NCBI GenBank assembly: GCA_037179515.1
Contig: JAXCGZ010015113.1
Coordinates: forward strand, 172,501 to 236,500
From: Halocaridina rubra
Lineage: Eukaryota; Arthropoda; Malacostraca; Decapoda; Atyidae
Length of the DNA: 64,000 nt
Direction of reading: 5' to 3'
Shown piece by piece: positions 11,950-23,869 of the stretch. The notes beneath the pieces were generated by a model, which saw only the letters and a list, made by a program, of their open reading frames with translations, had not been told where the DNA came from and made no database searches. Within the stretch, counting starts at the first letter, position 1. Each line of letters begins with the position of its first letter. Both the position numbers and the translations under genes were made by a program.

Positions 11950-12779
11950 GTGTGTGTGTGTGTGTGATTATCTAATTGTGTTTACGGGAAAGAGCCCAAA
12001 GCTCGTGTCTTCCCTTCTCCTCATCGGTTCCATTTTATACTTAGTCATACCTGTCCTTAAAACTATGGATTGAGATAGCATTAACTACCTCCTCGCTTAG
12101 CCAATTCCAATTATCAACTACTCTTACACTGAAAAAGTATTTCCTTACATCCTGCAAAGAACTTTTCTTACGAAGCTTCAAACTATGACCTCTAGTTCTA
12201 GAGCCAGCCATATCAAAATATCGATCCCTATCCACTCTATCATAACCATGAAGGAATTTAAAGACTGTCACCATATCCCCCCTCAATCTTCTAGCTTCGA
12301 GTGATGGTAAGTCTAATTCCCTCAGCCTCTCATCATAACTGAGATTGCGTATTTCTGGCACCAGTTTCGTGGCATGTTTTTGAACTTTTTCAAGCTTAGC
12401 TATGTGCTTTTTCAAGTGTGGATTCCAAAAGGGGGCTGCATATTCGAGTTTTGGCCTCACATAGGTTACATAAATATTTCTGAACATTTCCTTGTCCATG
12501 TGCCTGAAGGCTACCCTTACATTTGATAAGAATGCATATGCTGCCCTTACTATGCCATTTATATGTATTTCTGGAGACAAATATGCCAGTATGTTACTCC
12601 TAGATCTCTCTCATTTTCTGTCTCTTGAAGTTGTACTCCAGCCACCGAGTAGTCAAGCTTGGGCCTTCTTGCACTTGTACCCATTCTCATTACCTTACAT
12701 TTTGAAGTATTGAATTTCATTAGCCACTTTTCTGACCACTCATGCAGATTATTTAGATCCTCTTGAAGTTCTCTACAAT

Positions 12780-12955
12780 TGTTATGTATAACTTTTGAGC
12801 TGATTAATTCGTGCGCTTTGCATTGCGCTATTGTTTTGTTGTTTTCACTGAGTAGAACACGCCATGTCGGACATTTAAGTTTGAGTAATAAAACCTCCAC
12901 TTTTCTCACGATTTTAAATGACTCATCCTCTTCCATCTAATCCGAGAACGGAACA
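12780..12955 (+). repeat. 5' LTR of the gypsy element
   Basis: 176 bp, from TGTTATGTATAAC to GAACGGAACA, with TG/CA termini. A polyadenylation hexamer AATAAA lies at 12887-12892. Preceded by the target copy ACAAT at 12775-12779. Confidence 0.95.
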
Positions 12956-12957
12956 AA

Positions 12958-12971
12958 TGGCGACGAGGTAC
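12958..12971 (+). promoter_or_regulatory. Primer-binding site
   Basis: TGGCGACGAGGTAC begins two bases after the 5' LTR and starts with TGG, the complement of a tRNA CCA end. The similar GGCGACGAGG core is common in gypsy elements. The priming tRNA was not identified. Confidence 0.7.
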
Positions 12972-13519
12972 AAAGGACCAATGCAGTAGCAAAAGGAACT
13001 TCTAGTTTGCAGTATTTAAGTGAAGTTTTTGCAGTTTTGAGGTAGCCGGTAAATTGGGTAAGCTTCCGACTTCCGAGATTTTCGTTCCCGTGGCCACCCT
13101 CATGTTTTGATCAAGTTTTGCAATTAGCATTGGAGCCTTCATAGATGCCGTATTATAACTGTTTAAGCTTAATGCTGACGATTTTTTCAAGATTGGAAAG
13201 CTATAGTGATTATTTTCCAAGGTGTACCCTAGATTGATGATAACCTATGGTAGACCAATTGTGTTTATCGGTAATCTTGTTTCCAGTGTTTTGTGGACGG
13301 TAGCCTTGATTGATCATAGCCTGCCGTAAGCCTATGGTGCTTAACCCCAGTGCTTTGAGGAGTGGAGTAAAACAAATTGCATATAGGCCTAGCCTAGTTC
13401 TATGATGTTTTGCTTATGTTGTCAGTGCTATAATATTTAGCCTATTCTGTCTGTGCCATGATTGCATGTTGTGTATTTTGAGATTATTACCAGTTCACCC
13501 AGTGACTTAGCCTATAATC

Positions 13520-16500
13520 ATGCCTCAAGAAAATGAAAATAGGGCTAACCGCAGAGTGAACATTGATCATTTTAATCCTTCAAAGATTTCTTTTGAATTG
13601 TGGTTAAGTTTGTTGGAAGCAAATTTTTTAAATTTGGAAATAACTGAGGCAAATAGTAAAAAAAATTTACTTCTGGTTTCTATTGGTACTGAAGTTTATG
13701 CTATTTTAGGAAACATTTGTGCCCCAGATTTACCACATACTAAGTCGTATGAGGATTTATGCAAATTACTTAAGGCACATTATGATGTAAAGCCTAGTTA
13801 TCATAGAAGTTTATTGGCTTTTCAACAAAGGAGGAAAAAAGGAGGTGAGACATTAAAAGATTTGTATGCAGACCTGAAGTGTCTAGCCAAAGACTGTGAT
13901 TTTGGTAGCAACTTTGATTCTCGTGTGCGGGATCAGTTGTTTATGGCTCTTGAAAATGAGGTTTATTTTTCAAATCTGGTTGCTGAAAATTTAAATTTGA
14001 AGGTTATGTCTTCTATCCAAATAGTTGAGAGAGTTTTGAATTTTGAACAAGCTTATGTTTCTGAAAAGGCTGGTGTTGTTCAAAAGGTTAAAACCCCAAC
14101 CAATGGTCCCATGAGTAAGTCAGTTTCTTGTAAACACTGTGGTTACCCTCATGATAGTGCAAAATGTCGCTTTAAGAATTTAACATGTAATTTATGTGGT
14201 AAGAAAGGACATTTAAAACAAGTTTGTTGGAAGGTTTCAAAAGATGTCAAAGGTAATGTGAAGCCAAAGCCAGTAAAAGAAAGTTTTAATAAGGCTTCTG
14301 AGAAAAAACATAAGGTTAAAGTTAAAGCAGTAGACAAGGTAGCAGTTTCCAGTGATACTGATGAAGAAAGACTGTTGTCAGTAAAAAATGTCAATGCTAT
14401 TGGTAAAGATGAAGTGAATATTTTGGTTAATGGTAAGTTTGTACCTTTTGAGGTGGATACAGGTGCTGCTGTGAGTACCTTGACTAAAGATTGGGTTCAT
14501 AATTTGGGATTGTCCATGGTAGATTGTAATAAAATGTTAAATGCTTATGATGATCTCAAAATAAATGTTTTGGGTAAAGTTGGAGTGGATGTTTACTATA
14601 ATTCTCTGCAAGTGAAACAGACATTTTATGTTGTAGGGAATCATAATTCTAACTTATGTGGCAAAGATTTGATGCCAAAAATAGGTATTTATTTGTCTGG
14701 TATTAATGATTCTTCTAAAGTTTCTAAAGTCAATGGTTCTGTGGTAGAATTGTTGAATGATTATGAAGTTAATCCTAATAAACCCATTTCAGATATTACA
14801 GCTCACATTCATGTTAAGAGTGATGTAGTTCCAAAATTCAGAAAACACAGATCAGTTCCAATTCACTATAAACCTTTAGTTGAAGATGCTTTAAATAAAC
14901 TGATTGTAGATGATATAGTTGAGCCTGTTAACCATAGTGAGTGGGCTGCCCCCATTGTTACTGTGTTGAAATCGGATAAGGAGTCTGTACGTATCTGTGG
15001 AGATTTTAAAGAATTGAATAAATGTATATCATGTGACCAATATCCATTACCTAAAACAGATGAGTTGTTAGCATCTATTGGTAAGGGAAAGATTTTTTCT
15101 ACTATTGATTTAAAAAATGCATATTTACAGATTTCTGTGAGTGAAGAAAGCCAAAAGTATTTAGTAGTAAATACACATAAAGGTTTGTTTAAGTACAAAA
15201 GATTACCTTTTGGTCTTTCTTCTTCACCAGCTATATTTCAGAGATTTATGGCTAACCTGTTGAAAGATGTAGAGGGAGTTGATGCTTATTTGGATGACAT
15301 TATTGTAAGTGGTGAATCTGAAGAGCAGCATGATCTTAGGTTTATTGAAGTGTTAAAAATTTTGCAAGAGCATAATGTTCAGATTAACAAGAAAAAATGT
15401 GCTGTTAAGGTTTCTTCTTTAGAATATCTTGGATTTTGTATCTCAGGTGAAGGAATCAAACCTTCCCCTAAGAAGGTCAAAGCTATTCTAGATTCTCCAC
15501 CCCCTACTTCTGTTGCAGAGTTGCAATCTTTTATTGGAATGTTGACATATTATTGTAAATTCATTAAGAATTTTTCTTCCAAGCTGGCCCCCTTGTATGA
15601 ATTGCTAAAAAAGAATAAAGTTTTTAAATGGTCTGAACTTGAAAACAAAGCTTTTGAAATTGTAAAATCGGATTTATCAAAAGGTCCCCTTTTGGCTAAT
15701 TATGATGGTAATAGTCCACTAGTTGTTGAAGTTGATGCGTCTCCTATTGGTGTAGGATGTGTATTGTTGCAAAAAATTGATGGAAGAGAATTACCAGTTT
15801 ATTTTGCTAGTAAAAAACTGACATCAGCTGAACAGAACTATGCTCAAATTGACCGAGAAGGGCTTGCCTTAGTTTTTGGGTTGAATCGCTTTAGATATTT
15901 TTTACTTGGAAGACAATTTGAAGCAAGGACCGACCATAAACCACTTTTAGGCTTATTTGGCAAAGGGCGTCATATTCCCACTAATGCCAATGCTCGTATT
16001 CAGCGTTGGGCACTGTTTCTCTCTCAATATGATTTTGAGCTTACTTACAAAGTGGGTAAAGAAAATGTTGTGGCTGATGCCCTTAGCAGGTTGCCTATTG
16101 ATGATGATCATAAATCCATGACTCCAAATGAATACATTAAGTTAGTTGAAGCTTTAGATTTTGAAGATATTTCTTTTTCAAAAATCAGAAATTGTACTCA
16201 GAAAGATGAGGTTTTGGGTCAACTCATGCATAATATAAGATTTGGTTGGTCTACAAATGATTTGAGATTACATGAATATGGTTCTGTTAAATCTGATCTT
16301 AGTTTATATGACAATGTAATTTTGTACAGAAACAGAATTGTAATACCTACCAGCTTAAGATGTAAAATACTTGAGCACTTACATAGTGGTCATAATGGGA
16401 TAAATGTGATGAAAGCAGAAGCTAGGAATTGGGTTTGGTGGCCTAAAATTGACCAAGATATTTCTGAAATTACAAAGAATTGTCCAGTTTGTTTTAAAAA

Positions 16501-17530
16501 TTTTCAACCAAACCAAGCTCCTGTGTTGTCATGGTCTACCCCTGATAAGGCATGGTCAAGACTTCACATTGATTATGCTGGACCCATAAATAACAAATAT
16601 TTTCTTGTAATTGTAGATGCATATTCTAAGTTTCTAGATGTTCAAGTTACTAGTTCAATGACTTCAAGTGTTACCATTGAATTGCTTAGAAAAACATTTT
16701 CTAATTTTGGTATTCCAGACATTGTTGTCTCGGATAATGCTCCTTATTTTGTGTCCGAGGAAATTAAAGTTTTTTATAAGAGAAATGGTATTCAACATTT
16801 AACTCCTGCCCCATACAATCCATCATCTAATGGGTTGGCGGAAAGAGCAGTTCGAACTTTAAAAGAGGGCTTAAGTAAATTCAACAGTGGATCATTGAAT
16901 ACTAGAATCTGTAGATTTTTGTACAATTATAGAAAGAGTATGCATAGTGGTATAGGTAAATCACCAGCAGAGTTACTATTTGGAAGATGTTTTAAAACAA
17001 CTTTAGTATCTGTAAAATGTTCCCCTAACAAAGACAGAGACCTGGAAAAATTGTCAAAGAAAGTTTTCTCTGAAGGAACAAATATGTACAATGTTGGTGA
17101 TGCAGTTTTTGCTAAAAATTTTGGGAAGGGAGAGCCTTGGATTGAAGGTAAAATTATTGAAGTGCTTGGTGTAAGGAATTATTTGGTGCAAGTTCATGAT
17201 TTTGGTAATATATCATGGAAGAGGCATCATGATCAGCTTATGCCTAGATTTACTGGTACTTGTATTAAGACACCTAGAGAGTCTCCAATGCCTTTAGGTT
17301 CTTCGAATGTAAGTAATTATTCCTATGCCTCTAGTTCCACTAATGATGTTGAAGTATCTTCACAAAGGTGTGATGTTTCAGTTCAACCTGATAGTAATTG
17401 TATTGAGTCTGAAGACACAGTCTCAGAAACTGAAAGGTGTGGTGTGAATGATAAACAGATTGTATCACCATCTCCAGTATTACGGAGATCAAAGAGAATT
17501 ATTAAGCCACCAGAAAAATTAAATTTGTAA
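13520..17530 (+). CDS. Gag-pol polyprotein of the gypsy element, intact
   Basis: A single 1336-residue frame, ATG 13520 to TAA 17530, with no frameshift between gag and pol. Gag (about 1-290) carries two zinc knuckles: a C-x2-C-x3-H-x4-C form (C204, C207, H211, C216) and a canonical C-x2-C-x4-H-x4-C (C223, C226, H231, C236). Aspartic protease: DTGA at 313-316. Reverse transcriptase: about 430-610, with YLDD at 590-593. RNase H: D739, E780 and D805. Integrase: H953/H958 and C988/C991 zinc site, then D1018, D1072 and E1108 with 35 residues between the last two, as in the D,D-35-E family. The motif set and single fused frame fit the Mag/K02A2.6 branch of Ty3/gypsy. Every catalytic residue I can check is present, so it may be competent. 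The untranslated leader 12956-13519 shows no other gene. Confidence 0.95.
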   Translation: MPQENENRANRRVNIDHFNPSKISFELWLSLLEANFLNLEITEANSKKNLLLVSIGTEVYAILGNICAPDLPHTKSYEDLCKLLKAHYDVKPSYHRSLLAFQQRRKKGGETLKDLYADLKCLAKDCDFGSNFDSRVRDQLFMALENEVYFSNLVAENLNLKVMSSIQIVERVLNFEQAYVSEKAGVVQKVKTPTNGPMSKSVSCKHCGYPHDSAKCRFKNLTCNLCGKKGHLKQVCWKVSKDVKGNVKPKPVKESFNKASEKKHKVKVKAVDKVAVSSDTDEERLLSVKNVNAIGKDEVNILVNGKFVPFEVDTGAAVSTLTKDWVHNLGLSMVDCNKMLNAYDDLKINVLGKVGVDVYYNSLQVKQTFYVVGNHNSNLCGKDLMPKIGIYLSGINDSSKVSKVNGSVVELLNDYEVNPNKPISDITAHIHVKSDVVPKFRKHRSVPIHYKPLVEDALNKLIVDDIVEPVNHSEWAAPIVTVLKSDKESVRICGDFKELNKCISCDQYPLPKTDELLASIGKGKIFSTIDLKNAYLQISVSEESQKYLVVNTHKGLFKYKRLPFGLSSSPAIFQRFMANLLKDVEGVDAYLDDIIVSGESEEQHDLRFIEVLKILQEHNVQINKKKCAVKVSSLEYLGFCISGEGIKPSPKKVKAILDSPPPTSVAELQSFIGMLTYYCKFIKNFSSKLAPLYELLKKNKVFKWSELENKAFEIVKSDLSKGPLLANYDGNSPLVVEVDASPIGVGCVLLQKIDGRELPVYFASKKLTSAEQNYAQIDREGLALVFGLNRFRYFLLGRQFEARTDHKPLLGLFGKGRHIPTNANARIQRWALFLSQYDFELTYKVGKENVVADALSRLPIDDDHKSMTPNEYIKLVEALDFEDISFSKIRNCTQKDEVLGQLMHNIRFGWSTNDLRLHEYGSVKSDLSLYDNVILYRNRIVIPTSLRCKILEHLHSGHNGINVMKAEARNWVWWPKIDQDISEITKNCPVCFKNFQPNQAPVLSWSTPDKAWSRLHIDYAGPINNKYFLVIVDAYSKFLDVQVTSSMTSSVTIELLRKTFSNFGIPDIVVSDNAPYFVSEEIKVFYKRNGIQHLTPAPYNPSSNGLAERAVRTLKEGLSKFNSGSLNTRICRFLYNYRKSMHSGIGKSPAELLFGRCFKTTLVSVKCSPNKDRDLEKLSKKVFSEGTNMYNVGDAVFAKNFGKGEPWIEGKIIEVLGVRNYLVQVHDFGNISWKRHHDQLMPRFTGTCIKTPRESPMPLGSSNVSNYSYASSSTNDVEVSSQRCDVSVQPDSNCIESEDTVSETERCGVNDKQIVSPSPVLRRSKRIIKPPEKLNL

Positions 17531-17630
17531 TGTCTTTTGTTGTCATAATATATTGATATTTCTGTATAATGATTGTTGTATGTTGATATTTTTCTGATCC
17601 ATTTTTGATAAGTTTTGTATGTCTTTTCTT

Positions 17631-17641
17631 GGAGGGAGGAA
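17631..17641 (+). promoter_or_regulatory. Polypurine tract
   Basis: GGAGGGAGGAA sits directly before the 3' LTR, the expected position of the plus-strand priming site of an LTR retrotransposon. Confidence 0.9.
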
Positions 17642-17817
17642 TGTTATGTATAACTTTTGAGCTGATTAATTCGTGCGCTTTGCATTGCGCTATTGTTTTG
17701 TTGTTTTCACTGAGTAGAACACGCCATGTCGGACATTTAAGTTTGAGTAATAAAACCTCCACTTTTCTCACGATTTTAAATGACTCATCCTCTTCCATCT
17801 AATCCGAGAACGGAACA
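17642..17817 (+). repeat. 3' LTR of the gypsy element
   Basis: Same 176-bp sequence as the 5' LTR; I found no difference by eye. AATAAA lies at 17749-17754. Followed by ACAAT at 17818-17822, the second target copy. Confidence 0.95.
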
Positions 17818-18405
17818 ACAATTGTTGTCGTTTTTTACTTTCTTCACAATCTTTGCATTATCTGCAAACATATTCATGAATGAATTTACAGACTCTAGTA
17901 GGTCATTTACATATACAAGGAACAAAAGTGGCCCTAAAACTAAACCCTGTGGAACTCCACTACTAACTCTTCTCCATTCAGACACTGAATGTCTTACTCT
18001 AACCCTCTGTTCCCTTCCTTCTAAGTAAATTTTTATCCATGCCAAAACATTTCCACCTATTCTAGCCATTGCTTGCAGCTTCCTAATAAGTCTTCAATGT
18101 GAAACAGTGTCAAACGCTTTCTGGAAGTCTAGGAATATGCAATCTGCCCAGCCCTCTCTTTCCTGTAAGATTCGACTTACCTCATCATAAAATTCTAATA
18201 AGTTTGTTACTGTTGATCTACATTCTCTGAAGCCATGTTGCCTCACTGACAAAAAGTTGAAGGATTCCAAGTGAAGAGAGATATGTTTCCTTAGTAGTTT
18301 CTCCATAACTTTGCAAACTATGCTGGTCAATGAAAGTGGTCTATAGTTCAGAGCCGTATCCCTCCTTCCCTTTTTGAAGATAGGTATCACATTTGCTTGA
18401 TTCCA

Positions 18406-18802
<397 letters not shown>

Positions 18803-18837
18803 GCTATTTCAGGAGACACAAATGAATTTTGTAAATC

Positions 18838-19158
<321 letters not shown>

Positions 19159-19408
19159 TAACTGTGAAATTAACAATATTATTATCAAAGAAACCCATTA
19201 TAGAGCCTCACAGGACCCTAACTCGCTTCGCAAGCTACCGAATTATGCCATCATACTAACAGCTACTACGACAGATTAAAAAAAAAACTATTTTAACCCA
19301 GTAAGATCAAGCAAGCAGCTTCCCGTCATTCTTAATTTAAGTATATATTCACAATGAAACCGTAATATTAACAATAATATTGTCCACGAAAAACCTTTTT
19401 GAATGTTA

Positions 19409-20893
<1,485 letters not shown>

Positions 20894-21311
20894 TAATATG
20901 CATAGGGAGGACATAATCTTAATTAAAGAAATAATCAACAAGTCTTGAATCTTTTATTATTATTATTATTATTATTACATGGTGTACTGTATATAATATA
21001 TATGAATTTAATTTTTTTAATGATACCCTTAGGGATATGTTATCTAACACTTGTTGAAAATGAGTAATGACATAATTGGGTATTTAATTCTATGGTGATT
21101 AAGGGACTCGAAATATACTGTAAAGATTTTTCATGACCACAATTCCCAATTATATCCAGCTTGTTGAGAGTTTAATTAATGATATTGTCTAGCCAAAAAT
21201 TCCTAAGTTTATATTTTCAGGAAACCAAACTATCAGTTATTAATGAAATTATTCCTGGCAAGTACAGGAATTGGAAAATTGCTTTTTGTACTCATGTATC
21301 AAAGGGACAGT
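20894..21311. other. AT-rich interval with a short (TTA)n run
   Basis: Contains (TTA)n at 20953-20978. Nothing else recognised. Confidence 0.5.
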
Positions 21312-21470
21312 TAAAAAATTATTGTACATTTAGGCCGTTTTCACACCAAAGTGGCACTTCGCACGTGGCATGCCATGTGGCACGCCAGATAAAAGCGAAC
21401 ATCCAGAAATATATGAAACCTTTCACACGGAAGTGGCGTGACATGTCCCATGTGCGACTTGCGATTAAAA
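21312..21470. repeat. Possible DNA-transposon end, GTGGCA/TGCCAC-rich
   Basis: AGGCCGTTTTCACACCAAAG is followed by clustered GTGGCA and TGCCAC motifs in both orientations, including a 16-bp near-palindrome ACGTGGCATGCCATGT. This CpG-bearing patch resembles the end of a hAT- or P-like element with subterminal repeats. A matching second end was not found nearby, so the assignment is tentative. Confidence 0.35.
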
Positions 21471-21641
21471 ATAAAATACATTTGATGTCCAAGACAAAAT
21501 ATTGGTAAGTTTTTGAAGGTCATGGACATGTAAATAAACCTTAATTAAAATACAGGAATGGTTTACAGTAGTATCGTAATACGAAATAGTGTAAATGTTT
21601 ACTATCACACCCTATAAAATGCTCATGAAAAATATTTTAAT

Positions 21642-21832
21642 GGATTCGGTTTTACATCACGAACTCCCTTTTCTACTAAGGGCTAGGATGGTTGCCTTCT
21701 TGCGAAGGACTTGTTTTGGCAGCTGTAGTCGTTACTCTGAGTGTATGCCCTTACTAACCTCAGTCCGTTACAGGCGCGAACCCTAAACCTGCCGACTCAG
21801 AGTCGCTGACGCTACCATTTTGCCACAGAGAC
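21642..21832 (-). mobile_element. tRNA-derived SINE, family 1, full-length copy
   Basis: Read on the minus strand it starts GTCTCTGTGGCAAAATGG, which carries an A-box-like TGGCAAAATGGTAGCG, and later a degenerate B box (GGGTTCGCGCC in better copies, eroded here). It ends at TGTAAAACCGAATCC. It matches copies at 23005-23196 and 32614-32804. The tail has no poly-A. Confidence 0.85.
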
Positions 21833-22224
21833 TACAAATGAAAACTAGTTTAATATTTCGGGTTAATTTTGGTGAGATTACTTCACCTTGAGTTAAGACA
21901 CGAATTGATAACTGAATTTTTTCTTCTTCTTAGGTTTAGATATTTTTGAGTGTTTTAGTAATTAGTTTGTGTCAGAATTAGTCACCATTTAAAAACGGTT
22001 GGACACAGACAGGTTGGAGCTGGGGAACTACTATAGATTATACCCTGAAATAATGGGAATTAACCATTATAATTGCGTATTTCGCCAGGTCCCTTGTGCC
22101 TGGTTAGGTTGGTTAGTGTTGTGGCTGGTTCTTGAAGTGTAAACCAGTCTTGTATATTTTAGACTTTTGGGCTGGTCCATAATATATAACCCAGAAACTA
22201 TTAATGGTTCGGTAGTAGACACTG
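21833..22224. other. No feature recognised
   Basis: Sequence between SINE 1 and the palindrome. No exon, RNA gene or recognisable repeat is supported. Confidence 0.4.
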
Positions 22225-22454
22225 GCCCGATTTCTTGAACAGTGTAAACCTAGGATACCATATTGTTAGTTAGCTAGACACACACAAATGAATTTCATAA
22301 ACGCATCTGACGCGGTTCTGGGTATGGCTAGGATCCCGTACGGGATCCTAGCCATACACAGAACCGCGCCAGATGCGTTTATGAAATCCATTTGTGTGTG
22401 TCTAGCTAACTAACAATATGGTATCCCAGGTTTACACTGTTTAAGAAATCGGGC
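22225..22454. repeat. 230-bp near-perfect palindrome with no loop
   Basis: From GCCCGATTTCTTGAACAGTG to the matching right end CTGTTTAAGAAATCGGGC. The centre is GGGATCCCGTACGGGATCC at 22339/22340, the exact arithmetic midpoint, so the two 115-bp arms meet without spacer. Only a few mismatches separate the arms (for example GGGTATGG against CCATACAC). A right-arm half copy lies at 30943-31016, so this belongs to a dispersed foldback family. Confidence 0.9.
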
Positions 22455-22919
22455 ATTTCTGTTAAGTAATATTATTTTGTTTGGGTCAAATTAGGTCAAG
22501 GGTTTTTCGTAGGCAGTTTTATATCGTGAAATACAAAAATTATATTTAAATGTGCTGCGATAATTGTTTTTATGAGAAGTTAGACTAGGGTGGGACATAA
22601 AGTATAAATGGGGTATATGTTTACTTTAACACCCCCAGTTAGAATAAATGCCATTTTCCTTTTGTTTAAGTATTTAATATATGTTACCCGTCGTTTTATT
22701 TCATATTTTCCACAATATTTTGCAAAAATTATTACACATAATTCCAACTATACTTAACCTATCTTTTGAACTTTTTTTTTTTTTTTATTATTATTATTAT
22801 AAAGTCTCTTCTGAATCTATTAAACTTTAACGAATTTTTCCGGTTTAATCATTCAGAAAAATATCTTATTCATACACACACAATATCCATATCTAAGGTC
22901 ACGAAATTAAGAAATACTT

Positions 22920-22987
<68 letters not shown>

Positions 22988-23004
22988 TATTATATATATA
23001 TATA
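22920..23004. repeat. (TA)n microsatellite, left flank of SINE 1
   Basis: A TA run with several phase shifts, ending directly at the first base of the SINE. The stretch 22455-22919 before it is AT-rich with no recognised feature. Confidence 0.95.
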
Positions 23005-23194
23005 GTCTCCGTGGCAAAATGGTAGCGTCTGCGACTCTGAGGCGGCAGGTCGAGGGTTCGCGCCCCGTCACGGACTGAGGTTAGTAAGGGAATACACTCA
23101 GGGTAACGATTACATCTGCCAAAGCAAGTCCTTCGTAAGAATTCAACCCTCCTAGCCCTTAGTAGAAAAGGGAGTTCGTGACGTAAAACCGAAT

Positions 23195-23196
<2 letters not shown>
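23005..23196 (+). mobile_element. tRNA-derived SINE, family 1, full-length plus copy
   Basis: Starts GTCTCCGTGGCAAAATGG with A-box TGGCAAAATGGTAGCG and B-box GGGTTCGCGCCCC, the internal RNA polymerase III promoter layout of a tRNA gene. The tRNA-like head (about 70 bp) is followed by a body ending GACGTAAAACCGAATCC. No tRNA cloverleaf 3' half or CCA-end structure supports a functional tRNA. The copy sits exactly within a TA microsatellite. Confidence 0.9.

Positions 23197-23278
<82 letters not shown>
23197..23278. repeat. (TA)n microsatellite, right flank of SINE 1
   Basis: A pure TA run of about 82 bp beginning at the base after the SINE. Confidence 0.97.
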
Positions 23279-23280
<2 letters not shown>

Positions 23281-23414
23281 TCAACTAATTATTCCGGCTT
23301 TGCCGGCATTACGAGTAACTTTTTTTTCTTTTATATTTACAGAGTGAATTTTTTTTATCATCGAAGGAAATAAAAGACGATATTTAGACCTATCTTTATT
23401 ACATTGATATGTAG

Positions 23415-23450
<36 letters not shown>

Positions 23451-23467
23451 TTAATAATAATAATAAT
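23415..23467. repeat. (TAA)n microsatellite
   Basis: A TAA/ATT run of about 50 bp with one interruption. Confidence 0.95.
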
Positions 23468-23585
23468 GAAGCAAAGCAAAATCTTTTTTATAATAAAATC
23501 TAAGTGTGACACACTTTAAAATATGAGTACATTTTGGAATGAGAAAAACACCTAAATTTAGGTTAAGGAAATCCAGGTCATAGGT

Positions 23586-23737
23586 CAGGACTCCGTCATG
23601 GCGTAGTGCCAATATGCTCGACTCGCGAGGTGACATACTTAAGTTCGAACACACTGCGGGGCGATAGGAAGGTCATCCAAGCTTAATTCCCCAGTTTCAG
23701 TCCAATCGTGCCCACCCCCAAATGGGGTTTATTTGGA
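23586..23737 (+). mobile_element. tRNA-headed SINE sharing its body with the 5S composite SINE
   Basis: Starts GACTCCGTCATGGCGTAGTG (A-box-like TGGCGTAGTGCC) with a B-box-like AAGTTCGAACAC. Its 3' body (AGGAAGGTCATCCAAGCTTA, then CACCCCCAAATGGGG) matches the body of the 5S-containing element at 27174-27463. It has no 5S head. Confidence 0.75.
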
Positions 23738-23869
23738 TAATAGAGAACAACACAATATAGGGGGAAAATGGATAATTATATATTAAATATATGAAGACAT
23801 TGAATATATAAATAGGTTGCAACAAAAATGAAACAAAGATTTCATACATACAGTACTGTATAATGATTA

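Larger units (their letters stand above)
12780..17817 (+). mobile_element. Complete Ty3/gypsy LTR retrotransposon (Mag/K02A2.6-like)
   Basis: The element is 5,038 bp: LTR 12780-12955, primer-binding site, leader, one gag-pol frame, polypurine tract and LTR 17642-17817. Both LTRs are 176 bp and read identical by eye. The 5-bp target duplication ACAAT is perfect (12775-12779 and 17818-17822), and the target is a minus-strand LINE. The structure is intact and no env is present. Identical LTRs mean a very recent insertion. Confidence 0.95.
11950..18405 (-). mobile_element. LINE (jockey/CR1-like), copy D, split by a gypsy element
   Basis: A longer minus-strand LINE copy. In coding order: fingers region from about 18405 (NVIPIFKKGRR at 18395-18360, then NYRPLSLTS), palm pieces at 18390-18094 and 18069-17819, then the Ty3/gypsy insertion, then the remaining RT and C-terminus at 12774-12041. 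The reading frame is continuous across the gypsy insertion once the element and one ACAAT are disregarded. The catalytic YADD-type box reads FADN (last Asp lost). Frames also shift between 18094 and 18069 and again near 12575. It ends in a (CA)n tail (TG at 11950-11966). It is an inactive, 5'-truncated pseudocopy. Confidence 0.85.

Noticed and set aside
12780..17817. Endogenous retrovirus with envelope
   Set aside because: The frame ends shortly after integrase and no further frame lies before the 3' LTR; it is an env-less Ty3/gypsy element.
17785..18390. An active LINE reverse transcriptase
   Set aside because: The catalytic box reads FADN, frames shift at about 18080 and 12575, the copy is 5' truncated and it is split by the gypsy element.
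21179..21508. A 109-codon plus-strand gene preceded by an acceptor-like TTTTCAG
   Set aside because: Its 3' half overlaps the transposon-like GTGGCA-rich patch and no domain is recognisable.
23005..23080. A tRNA gene (A and B boxes present)
   Set aside because: The head is followed by a body shared with several dispersed copies and there is no sound acceptor stem; it is a SINE.
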